Shown piece after piece: positions 43,312 through 52,180 of a DNA stretch of 64,000 nt; position 1 is the first letter of the stretch; every line of letters begins with the position of its first letter. The stretch is from Desulfobacterales bacterium (lineage in GTDB: Bacteria > Desulfobacterota > Desulfobacteria > Desulfobacterales > JAAELO01), in assembly GCA_024226555.1 (NCBI GenBank), contig JAAELO010000628.1, positions 1 to 64,000 on the forward strand, given 5' to 3'. A program made the position numbers and the translations under genes. The notes beneath the pieces were generated by a model that searched no databases, was not told where the DNA came from, and worked only from the letters and a program-made list of their open reading frames with translations.

Positions 43312-44109
43312 ATGAAAAAAGATTTTTTAAATATTATTATAGAAGAGAAGAAAAAAGAGGTAATGCTTGCGCACTGTGTTATCTCTGAATCCAAACTTAA
43401 AAAAGAGGTTAATAACTATAAAGGTAGAGAAATAAGACCTTTTTTTAAAGCCCTTGAAAAGAAAGAAAAGGGAAAGGTTAATATCATAGCAGAAGTAAAA
43501 AGAGCATCTCCATCAAAAGGTGATATAAATATAGATTTAGACCCATCAATACTTGCACTGGAGTTTGAAAATGGTGGGGCCGCAGCCATTTCAGTTTTAA
43601 CAGACACTAAGTTTTTTAAGGGTAGTTTCGAAGATTTTACAGATGTAAGAAACGTATCATCAATACCAATGCTTAGAAAAGAATTTATAATCTCCACATA
43701 TCAGATTTATGAATCATACATGCTGGGCGCAGATGCCGTTTTACTCATCGCAAAAGTACTTCCCAAGGAAAAATTGAAGGAGCTATATCAACTCTCAAAA
43801 TCCCTTGGAATGGATGTACTTATGGAAGTAAATAATATGGAAGATCTGGAAAAAGCAATGTATACAGATGCAAAACTCATTGGAATAAACAACAGAAATC
43901 TTAACAATTTTAATACAGATACTAACACTTCAATTAGACTGGGACAACTTCTAAATAAAGATCAGGTTGCTATTGCTGCAAGTGGCATAGCAAATAAACA
44001 GGATATAGAAAAAAGCCTGAAGGCAGGAATCCATAACTTCCTGATCGGTGAAAGTATCGCAAGATCCAAAGATAAAGTTAATTTCTTAAAGAATCTGGTA
44101 AATCATTAG
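43312..44109 (+). CDS. trpC: Indole-3-glycerol phosphate synthase
   Basis: 265 residues, a TIM barrel converting carboxyphenylamino-deoxyribulose phosphate to indole-3-glycerol phosphate. Visible: IIAEVKRASPSKGDI (catalytic lysine region), AISVLTDTKFFKGS, LRKEFIISTYQIYESYMLGADAVLLIAK, IGINNRNLNNFNTD and AASGIANKQDIEKSL. It is not fused to TrpF. The operon ends here: trpF, trpB and trpA are not in the window and must be elsewhere or absent. The ATG follows a MITE-derived AGAGG. Confidence 0.95.
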   Translation: MKKDFLNIIIEEKKKEVMLAHCVISESKLKKEVNNYKGREIRPFFKALEKKEKGKVNIIAEVKRASPSKGDINIDLDPSILALEFENGGAAAISVLTDTKFFKGSFEDFTDVRNVSSIPMLRKEFIISTYQIYESYMLGADAVLLIAKVLPKEKLKELYQLSKSLGMDVLMEVNNMEDLEKAMYTDAKLIGINNRNLNNFNTDTNTSIRLGQLLNKDQVAIAASGIANKQDIEKSLKAGIHNFLIGESIARSKDKVNFLKNLVNH

Positions 44110-44146
44110 ATCCCGCTTTTTACAGAAAAAAAGTTCTATAATAACA

Positions 44147-44172
44147 GGCGGGCAATAAAGCCCGCTTTTTAT
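44147..44172 (+). terminator. Intrinsic terminator after trpC
   Basis: GCGGGC (44148-44153) and GCCCGC (44160-44165) with a six-base AATAAA loop, followed by TTTTT. It ends the trpEGDC transcript. Confidence 0.88.
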
Positions 44173-44749
44173 TTAGGATGTTCATTATCAGAAGCTGAAA
44201 CAATCCCTGGAAAGATTGCTACAACCTAAAATACGCAAAAAATCCCTTCTATTTACTGAGTGATCATTTTCTTCATTATTATTTCATTTCTCATCTCCCT
44301 TTTAGATGGAACATATGAAAATAGTCAATTTTGAAGCAAAAAGAATGTATAAATGATTACTGTGCATGTTAATAGGGTTTGTGGTAATCAATAGAGGTTA
44401 CTGCTTTTATATTGAAGATATTTTTAAGATTGAAATGTGTTTCCAATAAATATTGGTTTATTTGTTATTGATGAGAGATCATGTCTGGTTTCATGATTTT
44501 AAACCTGATTAGGTCCTTTTATATTGACCACTCACCCTATCAATAGTAATATTATTATTAATCCCATTTGATTAATTATTGTTTGCTTTCAAAATGTTTT
44601 CACAATTCTCCTGTTGAGCTGGTAATGGTCACATTAATTTTTTTTATATTTAAGGGTGCCTTGCGTATACCCCATACAAAAGATCCTTTTTGAACAGATT
44701 CTGGTTGTTGGTCTTAAGAAATGATAATCCTAAAAACAGGAGTTACAAT
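44173..44749. other. Long gap with no recognised feature
   Basis: About 577 bp between the trp terminator and the next gene. No reading frame with a convincing start, no MITE terminus and no stable stem was seen. It presumably holds the promoter of the gene at 44750. Confidence 0.4.
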
Positions 44750-45457
44750 ATGGCGCATACTATTACACTTGCAAACACAAAATTGAACAGTGATATGAAA
44801 AAGATGGTGGAGGAGTTTTGTATCTCTCTTCTTAAAATTGAAACGATCGAAGTAAAATCTGTCAATGTTTATGGTAAAGATGACCTTTCACTTTTAATAA
44901 TAGTTAAGAATCTTGATATTGAAGAGCTTAAAGCTATCAAAGATATTGTTGCTGATATTAGACGGTTTGGAGTTAATACCTTTTTTATTACTGAACAGAA
45001 CCTTTTAACATCTACAGATGTTTTTCCTATTAAATTTATGATTATTAAAGAATCTTATACTCACATTGCTGGTGATGATTTTTTAAAGAATCTTGAAATC
45101 AGTGATGAATATCTTCGTCTTCGTTGTGAACAGGAGATTAAGAATCTTATACTAAAGCTTAAGCATTTCTATCTTGCAAATTATGGTATGAGATTAATGG
45201 ACATAATGAAACAGACAATAGAAAATTTCATTGAAAATCTGCGTATATTGGTATTCCTTAAGACAGGAGATAAACCATCTTTTGATGATTCCATTGAAAA
45301 AGCTGCTGCTCTTTGCAGCTTTGATACATCTATAATAACAGAAGTGAAGAACCTTGAAAATTTAAATGAGAAACCTAAAGCTGAAAAAAGGGAAGAGATT
45401 TTTGGTGGTTATATTGATGTTGTTTATCAAGTGGCACAATTTGTCGATAGAATGTAG
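44750..45457 (+). CDS. Nucleotidyltransferase-like protein, unknown function
   Basis: 235 residues from ATG 44750, which has CAGGAG at good spacing; the frame is open 20 codons further upstream, but that stretch lacks support. The N-terminal half has a strand-turn pattern (VNVYGKDDLSLLIIVKNLD) and then PIKFMIIKESYTHIAGDDFL, which resembles nucleotidyltransferase-fold proteins. A helical second half (RCEQEIKNLILKLKHFYLA onward) would be the substrate or partner domain. The usual GSxxxxD-x-D active-site signature is weak or absent, so catalysis is doubtful. It is monocistronic. Confidence 0.5.
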   Translation: MAHTITLANTKLNSDMKKMVEEFCISLLKIETIEVKSVNVYGKDDLSLLIIVKNLDIEELKAIKDIVADIRRFGVNTFFITEQNLLTSTDVFPIKFMIIKESYTHIAGDDFLKNLEISDEYLRLRCEQEIKNLILKLKHFYLANYGMRLMDIMKQTIENFIENLRILVFLKTGDKPSFDDSIEKAAALCSFDTSIITEVKNLENLNEKPKAEKREEIFGGYIDVVYQVAQFVDRM

Positions 45458-45559
45458 TATAAAATAATGGTTAAGCAATGTTACTCATAATATGATCATA
45501 ATTCTACGTTTTGATGAGCTTTTATAGTAAGCAAATGTGATCGATAAAAAGTTAAAAAG

Positions 45560-45677
45560 ATTTTATTTGTAACTATTTTAAAAACAAAAAAGAACTGTAA
45601 TAAAATCATGCTCGTTACATTTTTCTCAAGCCTTTGTAAATTAAACCAAAATTCATTTTTTTAGAGGTTCCCCTATG
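45560..45677 (-). repeat. Degenerate MITE copy with one terminus
   Basis: Inner-element sequence (GAACTGTAATAAAATC then GCTCGTTACATTTTTCTC) leads to a terminus TTTTTTAGAGGTTCCCC at 45658-45674, followed by TATG. No left terminus is recognisable, so it is an old or truncated insertion. Confidence 0.55.
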
Positions 45678-45864
45678 CTATTTTATTTGAGGATCGATTT
45701 TATAGAATACAAGGTTCTGAAAAATCACATAGAATATTAACACAATTTGGTTTAAGAATCAGACCAGATTTTTTTGTAATATTATCAATAATATGTTTCT
45801 ATTTCAGAATATGTAAAATATAATTGATTTAACCAAACAAAAAGCATTCTCAAAAACTATAGAC

Positions 45865-46060
45865 TAAAGGGAACCTCTAATAATTAGAATTTTGATTGAA
45901 ATACAAGGCATGAAAAAAAATAACGAGCTGATTCGTTTATAAAAAGGTTTACTTTATAAAGTTTTACAGTTCTTATTTTGAAATACTCTGTTTTGTTTTT
46001 ATATCTTTTAAAACAACTTAAGTAGTTCGATTAAAATGCGGTTATTAGAGATTCCCTTAA
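45865..46060 (+). mobile_element. MITE copy, long form
   Basis: Body 45869-46056 with ends GGGAACCTCTAATAATTAG and GGTTATTAGAGATTCCC. Flanks are TAAA and TTAA, a 3-of-4 match. Inner palindromes (GTTTACTTTATAAAG and the TTTTAAAACAACTTAAG region) enlarge it. It ends about 15 bp before the ridA start. Confidence 0.85.
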
Positions 46061-46074
46061 AAAAGGATTAACAA

Positions 46075-46458
46075 ATGAGCAATAAAATACAGATAAATAC
46101 AGATAAAGCACCTCTTGCAATTGGGCCATACTCCCAGGGAGTTCAAACAGGAAACCTTGTTTTTCTTTCTGGCCAGATACCAATTGATCCTGCAAAAGGA
46201 GCAATGATTGATGGAGATATTAAAGAACAGGCTCACAGGGTACTTAAAAACATAGAAATCCTTTGCAATGAAGCTGGGGGGGACCTCTCAAATATCGTTA
46301 AAATGACAGTTTTTTTAACTGACATGAAGGATTTTGCAGAAATTAATGAGGTTTATAGTAGTTATTTTAAAGGAATTTACCCAGCAAGATCTGCTGTTCA
46401 GGTAGCAGGATTACCTCTTAACGCAGATGTAGAGATGGAAGCTGTTATATCCTTATAA
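46075..46458 (+). CDS. ridA: RidA-family enamine/imine deaminase
   Basis: 127 residues, a YjgF/YER057c/UK114 protein forming trimers. It hydrolyses 2-aminoacrylate and related enamines released by PLP and dehydratase enzymes. Signatures: APLAIGPYSQGVQTGNLVFLSGQIP at the start, the catalytic-arginine region YPARSAVQVAGLPLNADVEMEAV at the end. An AAAGGA lies before the ATG. It is followed 20 bp later by an L-cysteine desulfidase/serine dehydratase-like gene, whose reaction yields 2-aminoacrylate, so the pair is functionally coherent. Confidence 0.94.
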   Translation: MSNKIQINTDKAPLAIGPYSQGVQTGNLVFLSGQIPIDPAKGAMIDGDIKEQAHRVLKNIEILCNEAGGDLSNIVKMTVFLTDMKDFAEINEVYSSYFKGIYPARSAVQVAGLPLNADVEMEAVISL

Positions 46459-46478
46459 ATTGAAGGAAGCGATTAGAG

Positions 46479-47789
46479 ATGTCATATTCAGTTAAAGATA
46501 TTCTTAGAATGGAAGTAGCCCCTGCACTTGGTTGTACAGAACCAGCAGCAATTGCATTATGTGTTGCCTCAGCAAAAAGACTTTTAAAGATTGAAGGAGA
46601 ACCTGATCTCATTGAGATATGGTTGGATCCTAATATCTACAAAAATGGCCTTGCAGTAATTATACCTGGTACTGAAGGTTTATTCGGACTTGATATGGCA
46701 GCAGCTCTTGGTTTTTTTGGAGGAGATCCCGATCAGTCTCTCGAAGTTCTTGAAACAATTGATGAAAATTCAATAAAAAAATCCAAGGAATTAATTGCTG
46801 CAAATAAAGTCAAAGTAAATCTTCTAAAAGACCAAAGAGGTATTTTCATAAGAGCCAGTATCATAAAAGGTAAAGAGATATCTGAAGCTTCAATTGAAAA
46901 AGTTCATGACAATATAACTTCACTCAAAATAAATGGTAAGGAAACAATAATCACAAATCCTGATAATGATAGTTTTATAGTAAAAAATCAGATTGAGGAC
47001 CTTGAAAAATGGTTAAAAAATTTAGCCTTTAGCAATCTGTTAAAACTTATTGATGATTTGGATCAGGAAGACCTGGATTTTATAGAAAAGGGTATTCACT
47101 ACAATATTAAACTTGCTGATTATGGATTGAAGCATGGATCAGGTATGGGTGTTGGTAAAGCACTTGACAGACTTGTAAGACAAAAATTACTTGCAAAAGA
47201 TATGATGCTTGCTTCAAGAATTCTTACATCTTCAGCAGCTGATGCAAGAATGGGTGGGATAAAACTACCAGCGATGAGTTCAGCGGGAAGTGGTAACCAT
47301 GGATTAACAGCAGTTTTACCAATATGTGCTGTTGCAGATTTTGTAGAATCAAATAAGCAAAATCTTCTCAAGGCTATTGGTTTAAGCCATTTGGTTACAG
47401 GTTTTATAAAAGCGCATACGGGTAGGCTTTCAGCCATTTGTGGGTGTTCTGTTGCAGCAGGCGCTGGAGCAACTGCGGGAATCACATATTTAATGGGTGG
47501 AGATATAAAACATATTGCCGGAGCTATTAAAAATCTCACCGTTGATCTGGCTGGGGTTATCTGTGATGGCGCAAACAAAGGGTGTGCATTAAAACTTGCT
47601 ACTGCAGCAAGTACTGCTGTGCAATCGGCTCTTTTTTCTCTACATGGTGTTAATGTAGAATCAGAGGATGGAATAACTGGACATTCAACTGAAAAAACAC
47701 TGGAAAATATCGGAATTCTAAGTACCGAGGGAATGATTGAAACAGACAGAACAATTCTTAAAATAATGTTGGAAAAAGAGTTTAAATAA
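46479..47789 (+). CDS. L-cysteine desulfidase/serine dehydratase-like (UPF0597, CyuA-type)
   Basis: 436 residues, the typical length of CyuA/YhaM. These iron-sulfur enzymes break down L-cysteine (or L-serine) to pyruvate, ammonia and sulfide, through 2-aminoacrylate. Probable cluster ligands: ALGCTEPAAI (Cys19), AICGCSVAAGAGATAG and VICDGANKGCALKLA. The active-site loop region SSAGSGNHGLTAVLP is present. It pairs with ridA upstream in one transcript. A perfect 13-bp stem overlaps its stop codon. Gene symbol not given, because the substrate (Cys or Ser) is uncertain. Confidence 0.88.
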   Translation: MSYSVKDILRMEVAPALGCTEPAAIALCVASAKRLLKIEGEPDLIEIWLDPNIYKNGLAVIIPGTEGLFGLDMAAALGFFGGDPDQSLEVLETIDENSIKKSKELIAANKVKVNLLKDQRGIFIRASIIKGKEISEASIEKVHDNITSLKINGKETIITNPDNDSFIVKNQIEDLEKWLKNLAFSNLLKLIDDLDQEDLDFIEKGIHYNIKLADYGLKHGSGMGVGKALDRLVRQKLLAKDMMLASRILTSSAADARMGGIKLPAMSSAGSGNHGLTAVLPICAVADFVESNKQNLLKAIGLSHLVTGFIKAHTGRLSAICGCSVAAGAGATAGITYLMGGDIKHIAGAIKNLTVDLAGVICDGANKGCALKLATAASTAVQSALFSLHGVNVESEDGITGHSTEKTLENIGILSTEGMIETDRTILKIMLEKEFK

Positions 47790-47808
47790 CATTTTATTTA
47801 AACTCTTT
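47775..47808 (+). terminator. Terminator overlapping the CyuA-type stop codon
   Basis: AAAGAGTTTAAAT (47775-47787) and ATTTAAACTCTTT (47796-47808) form a perfect 13-bp stem with an 8-nt loop. The stop codon TAA (47787-47789) is inside it. A short T-rich stretch follows. Confidence 0.7.
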
Positions 47809-47957
47809 ATATGTGCATCTTTGTTTTTATTTATTTTAACGTCTTAAATTAAATTATTTTTTTAATGAGAAACTTGCTTCTTTAAGTACCTTTGAGAAAA
47901 TAAGAATACAAAATGGTTTTCAATTTTTGATCAAATGCATACCATCTAACAAGAAGT

Positions 47958-48034
47958 TCTTATTTTATAAAGTTTACAGTTTTTAATCGAAATAACACTG
48001 TAGTTCGATTAACAGGCAGTTATTAGAGGTTCCC
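47958..48034 (+). repeat. Truncated MITE copy
   Basis: Only the right half is clear: TTTACAGTTTTTAATCGAAATAAC then GGCAGTTATTAGAGGTTCCC, ending at 48034. It lies beside the 3' end of the CheA-like kinase gene. Confidence 0.55.
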
Positions 48035-48087
48035 AATAGTTTTGTACTTTTACAAATTTATGAATTCTATTGCTAATACTATATATT

Positions 48088-49950
48088 TTAATCTATAGGA
48101 ATCGTAATTGTATATCTTGTCCCGGTGTCTTCACCAAATTCCAGAAGTATATCTCCTTGTAAATCACTAACAGTTTTGAAAACACTTGAAGTACCAATTC
48201 CTCTTCCTGAAATCTCTCCAACGATATTTTCTGTACTTAAGCCAGGAATAGAAATAAGTCCTGAATAGTCTTTTTTGCTTATATATTCATCTATAGCAGA
48301 TTCTGAAATATCTAACTTACCCTCCATTATCTTATCTTTAGCTTTTTTTGCAATCTTCTTAATATCAAGACCTCTTCCATCATCGGAAATAAATATTTTA
48401 ACTTTATTACCAATAAGTTCAGTTCTGAATTTTATTAAACCAGCCTCCGTTTTGCCCTTCTTTTTTCTCTCAACCGGTTTTTCTATTCCATGAAAGACTG
48501 AATTTCTAACTATATGAACAAGTACAAGTGATAATTTTTTAATCACTGATTTGTTAAGCATAATATTATCAGTATTTTCGGTGACAAATTTAATCTTTTT
48601 CTTTAGATCTTCACTTAATCTTTCAATTAATTCTTTCCAACCAAAAGTGACTTTTATAACGGGTCTTGTTTCAAGAAGATCCAGTTGTTCTTTTATTTTT
48701 GTATAATTTTTTTCATGAACAGCTCCCTTTAATGATTGTAAAATTTCATCGGGAACAATCATTCCAACTAATTTTTTTCTTAATTCAGGATCAATGTTTT
48801 CAAAATAATTATTGGCATTTATGAATTCATTATCCAGTAGTTCAATTAGAGCTGTCAGGTCTTCACTATTTTCAAAATTATCAAACAAAAGATCTTCCAG
48901 TTTATGGATTATTGTCTGTATATCGTCTAAGCAAAAAAGCCCTGCACTCCCTTTAATAGTATGGATATCACTCTTTAAGCCATCAAGATTATTCCTATAA
49001 TCCCCACCTGAACTTATTTCTTTTAATTTAATAAGCGTTTGAGTGATAAGGTCAAGGAGCTCCTTAAAAGCATCAGGAGAATCATATATTCTATCCCTTA
49101 CAATCTTCTCTTTTTTTAACCTTTCATTGTTCTTTTCAAGCATCTTTTTAATAGTTACGTCATTTATCTGCACATGTAACATGTTGAAATTTCCATTATG
49201 ATCTTCACAGGGAAGATACTTAAACTCAAGATAAACCTTTTGTTTATCGGGCCTTATATATGCAGTTTCATTTGGAAGTATATCTATTATTGGGTTTGTG
49301 GACATCTCCTGAAAAAGTAGTGGAAAAACACTTTTCCACTCTTTATTTTTCTTTTTATTTTTTTTTCCGCTAAATAACAGGTCATCAAACTTTCTTTTCT
49401 CAAGTTTTGAAAGGGGTAATCCAAGAATTTTTGAACATATCTCTGACATCTCTCCAGTAATAATACCGTCACTATCAATCCTCATTAAATGAGTATGATT
49501 TAACATTTCACTAAATCTTGTACTTGTGTAGAAAAGCCTTCTACTTATTTTATCAAAAGCTTTTTCCCAAAGTGCTGGTATTTCATGGGCAAGTTTTTTA
49601 ACTTTGTCTTTTGGGATATAAAGGGCGGAAACATTATCCACGGCAACAACTGATGCTGATGCAAGGCTGGTTGATTCAGATAAGCATGACATCTCACCAA
49701 AGCTATCCCCTTCGGGTATATTAATCCGAACAACCTGTTTATTAATAATTACGTTAACAAAACCTTTTTCAATTACATACAATCCGTCAACATTTTCTCC
49801 CTCTGTCAGAACATATTCATCCGGCTCAATAGTCATTGTTTTCATATAAGAGGCAATTTGGGCAAGACCATCCTTATCTATACCTTCAAAGAATGGAACT
49901 TTACTAATAACTTCAACCCGTTTTTCCAGCAATTTACCGGACGCAACCAT
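48088..49950 (-). CDS. CheA-like kinase with cyclic-nucleotide domain and Hpt
   Basis: 620 residues. A cNMP-binding domain (about 20-135: FFEGIDKDGLAQIA, then DGLYVIEKGFVNVII and GDSFGEMSCLSES) is followed by a PAS-like segment (150-275), an Hpt domain with phospho-acceptor His330 in HTIKGSAG, and a CheA-type HATPase (NSVFHGIE, DDGRGLD, ISGRGIGTS). The P4-type kinase domain replaces a HisKA. CheW-binding P5 is absent. It would autophosphorylate the internal Hpt and pass phosphate to a receiver. cAMP or cGMP could regulate it. It is divergent, across 415 bp, from a receiver-HATPase protein. Confidence 0.82.
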   Translation of the reverse strand: MVASGKLLEKRVEVISKVPFFEGIDKDGLAQIASYMKTMTIEPDEYVLTEGENVDGLYVIEKGFVNVIINKQVVRINIPEGDSFGEMSCLSESTSLASASVVAVDNVSALYIPKDKVKKLAHEIPALWEKAFDKISRRLFYTSTRFSEMLNHTHLMRIDSDGIITGEMSEICSKILGLPLSKLEKRKFDDLLFSGKKNKKKNKEWKSVFPLLFQEMSTNPIIDILPNETAYIRPDKQKVYLEFKYLPCEDHNGNFNMLHVQINDVTIKKMLEKNNERLKKEKIVRDRIYDSPDAFKELLDLITQTLIKLKEISSGGDYRNNLDGLKSDIHTIKGSAGLFCLDDIQTIIHKLEDLLFDNFENSEDLTALIELLDNEFINANNYFENIDPELRKKLVGMIVPDEILQSLKGAVHEKNYTKIKEQLDLLETRPVIKVTFGWKELIERLSEDLKKKIKFVTENTDNIMLNKSVIKKLSLVLVHIVRNSVFHGIEKPVERKKKGKTEAGLIKFRTELIGNKVKIFISDDGRGLDIKKIAKKAKDKIMEGKLDISESAIDEYISKKDYSGLISIPGLSTENIVGEISGRGIGTSSVFKTVSDLQGDILLEFGEDTGTRYTITIPID

Positions 49951-50365
49951 TTTATCTCCTTATATCAACAATCTGTTCAGCAATAATTAATTAAGTTTAG
50001 CATATAATAATTTCAGTTTCACCTGTTAAGTACGAAAATGCAAAGACCCATAAGAATGAACCTGCAATAGTTGACCTCTAAATAACTGTGTTTTTAACCT
50101 AACTACTCCATTGCATTTCAATCAAAGTGCTAAACACACCGGTATGCAGGACCTGCATACATAACTCTAAAAAGCAAAAAGAGTTTACTTAGACAAGGAT
50201 CCTAAATAATTAATAAAAAAGGAATTTGACCCTTTTATAACTTTATTCTATAATAACATAACAATTTATCTTCCAAAATTGAAGTAGCTTACTTTAAATT
50301 CAAACGATTTAAATAAGAATATCGGCAAATAATTGTTATTCCTTAAATAAAATAGGTGTTTAAAC
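49951..50365. other. Divergent regulatory gap
   Basis: A 415-bp gap between the CheA-like and receiver genes. It has a 9-bp inverted repeat at 50142-50160 and a very degenerate MITE-like stretch near 50085-50125 (CTCTAAATAACTGTG, then ATTTCAATCAAAG). No small gene was seen. Confidence 0.45.
50142..50160. promoter_or_regulatory. Candidate operator palindrome
   Basis: GTATGCAGG and CCTGCATAC are perfect 9-bp inverted repeats separated by a single A. The site is GC-richer than its surroundings, and lies between divergent signalling genes. Confidence 0.5.
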
Positions 50366-51265
50366 ATGGCCTCTTTACCAATAGTACTGGTAGCAGATGA
50401 TGATTCGATTAGTCGCAGATTAATTGAACATAATCTAAGAGACTCTACAGAATCTATATATACTGCTCAGGATGGGGATGAAGCCTGGGAAATGCTTAAA
50501 ACAGCACCGGAAGCTTTTGATGTTGTTATCCTTGACTGGCTAATGCCAGAAAGAGATGGAATAGAAGTATTAAGACTTATGAAGTCTCATGAAGAGCTTC
50601 AAAACATACCTGTAGTTTTTCAAACCACCAAAACAGATGAAAAAGATATTATGTATGGCCTGAAAGAAGGTGTTTCATTTTATCTTAGCAAACCCTGTGA
50701 AAGAAAAAATCTTCAATCTGTCGTAAAAACAGCTTTTGAGAATTACAAATCCTATAAAAAGATTCAGGAAGGGGTAAATGATACAGAAGATGTGATATCA
50801 ATGATGCATAGAGGAAATTTTCATTTTAAAACAATTGAGGAGGGAACCAAACTTGCCACTATGCTGGCAAAAACTACCCCAACCCCTAAAAAAGCAGTTC
50901 TTGGTCTTTGGGAGCTTTTCTTTAATGCAGTTGAACATGGAAACCTTGGAATCACATATAATGAAAAAACCAAACTTAATGAGTCAAATACCTGGAAAGG
51001 TGAGGTTAAAAGAAGATTAAACCTTGAAGAAAACAAGGTCAAATATGTTGAAATTGATTTTGAAAGAAAAAGTGATGAGATAGTTTTTCATATAAAAGAT
51101 CAGGGTAAAGGATTTGACTATAATAAATATCTTGATCTCAGTACAGAAAGGGCATTTCACAGCCATGGAAGAGGTATATCCATGGCAAGAATGATGAGCT
51201 TTAGCAAAGTGGAATATCAAGGTAATGGAAACGAGGTTATAGCAACAATATCACTTGATCAGTAA
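50366..51265 (+). CDS. Receiver domain fused to an RsbW-type HATPase
   Basis: 299 residues. The N-terminal receiver (about 5-122) has the acidic pocket VADDDSIS, acceptor Asp57 in VILDWLMPERDG, and FYLSKPCERK. The C-terminal half is a HATPase_c_2-like domain: ALGLWELFFNAVEHGN-like (GLWELFFNAVEHGNLG), FHIKDQGKGFDYNKYLDL and HGRGISMARMMSF. Such RsbW/SpoIIAB-like domains bind anti-sigma-antagonist partners or act as serine kinases. The fusion suggests control of a partner-switch module by phosphorylation. The CheA-like kinase next to it is a likely phosphate donor. Confidence 0.85.
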   Translation: MASLPIVLVADDDSISRRLIEHNLRDSTESIYTAQDGDEAWEMLKTAPEAFDVVILDWLMPERDGIEVLRLMKSHEELQNIPVVFQTTKTDEKDIMYGLKEGVSFYLSKPCERKNLQSVVKTAFENYKSYKKIQEGVNDTEDVISMMHRGNFHFKTIEEGTKLATMLAKTTPTPKKAVLGLWELFFNAVEHGNLGITYNEKTKLNESNTWKGEVKRRLNLEENKVKYVEIDFERKSDEIVFHIKDQGKGFDYNKYLDLSTERAFHSHGRGISMARMMSFSKVEYQGNGNEVIATISLDQ

Positions 51266-51313
51266 CAAAATAATTCTACTAAAAAATCATCCAACTAAAT
51301 TATGTAACCCACT

Positions 51314-51718
51314 TTAGCTAACAGTGACAACAGGACACGGTGATTTTATAACCACATATTGCGCATTTGAACTGAAAAGGAATTTTCCAACACGGGATTT
51401 AATCTTAATTCCAATAATAATCTCATCGATACCAGTATTTTTAGCAAATTGGATAAGATCTTCACCAAGGCTCATCCCCCTGAGAATAAGAACTGTTTCA
51501 CAACTTATCCCCTCATCCTCAAAAACAGATTTTGCCGATTCCAAAAGTTTATCTGTTTTTTCCTTCTCTTCATCCATCTCCGCAGGATCCCCAATAAGGG
51601 AGGATAGAATGTAAAGATCTGCATCAAACGCTTTTGCATGTTTCATTGCAATTTCTGCAGCTTTTCTCGATTCTTCAGAATCGTCATAACCAAGAAGAAT
51701 TTTCATTTTTTCAGCCAT
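51314..51718 (-). CDS. Universal stress protein UspA family
   Basis: 134 residues. The Usp domain has MKILLGYDDSEESRKAAEIA at the start, and a C-terminal ATP-type motif G-x2-(SRVGKFLFSSNAQYVV) with IKSPCPVVTV at the end. This G-2x-G-9x-S/T-like pattern suggests it is an ATP-binding member. It is convergent with the receiver-HATPase gene, 48 bp apart. The role is general stress survival; the partner is unknown. Length is typical. Confidence 0.9.
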   Translation of the reverse strand: MAEKMKILLGYDDSEESRKAAEIAMKHAKAFDADLYILSSLIGDPAEMDEEKEKTDKLLESAKSVFEDEGISCETVLILRGMSLGEDLIQFAKNTGIDEIIIGIKIKSRVGKFLFSSNAQYVVIKSPCPVVTVS

Positions 51719-52180
51719 TTCAAGAGCCTCATTTTATTTAATAAAAAGCTATTTTCCTTCTAATAAAATACATTTGCTATATAACATAATGTTTTTTGAA
51801 AAAGAACCTATTTTTACCAATGAAAAACGTTAATTTTTTGACCTTTGTAACTTGCATCTCAAAAACAGATAAGATAGTATCGTCTGAAAATTTGAATACT
51901 AACTTTACTATAAAGGTGTATAAAACATTTTTTGATAATCGGAAAATTTACATAAATCAAAATCTGCTTTTTCTTCTCTTTCAAGGAATTCAAAAAAAGG
52001 ACTTAATTAAAATACATCCATAAAAAATATAAATTTTTAAAAAAGAGCAAAAAAATAAAATATTGTTTTTTATTAGAGATATTATAAAAATTCAAAAGGC
52101 AGATTTTTTTATTTGGGACATTATAAAGATTAACTTAACAAAAGGGGTTCATAAAGAAGCAAACCTTCTTTATTCAAGAT
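51719..52180. other. AT-rich gap, no supported gene
   Basis: A 462-bp gap. A 75-residue open frame occurs but lacks a ribosome-binding site or recognisable composition. A small hairpin (AAAGAAG with CTTCTTT, 52153-52171) lies 9 bp before the GT9 ATG and could affect its translation; no Shine-Dalgarno is seen there. Confidence 0.4.

Noticed and set aside
51796-52023. 75-codon open frame before the GT9 gene
   Set aside because: It starts at TTG without a Shine-Dalgarno, its composition follows the AT bias, and no family pattern was recognised.
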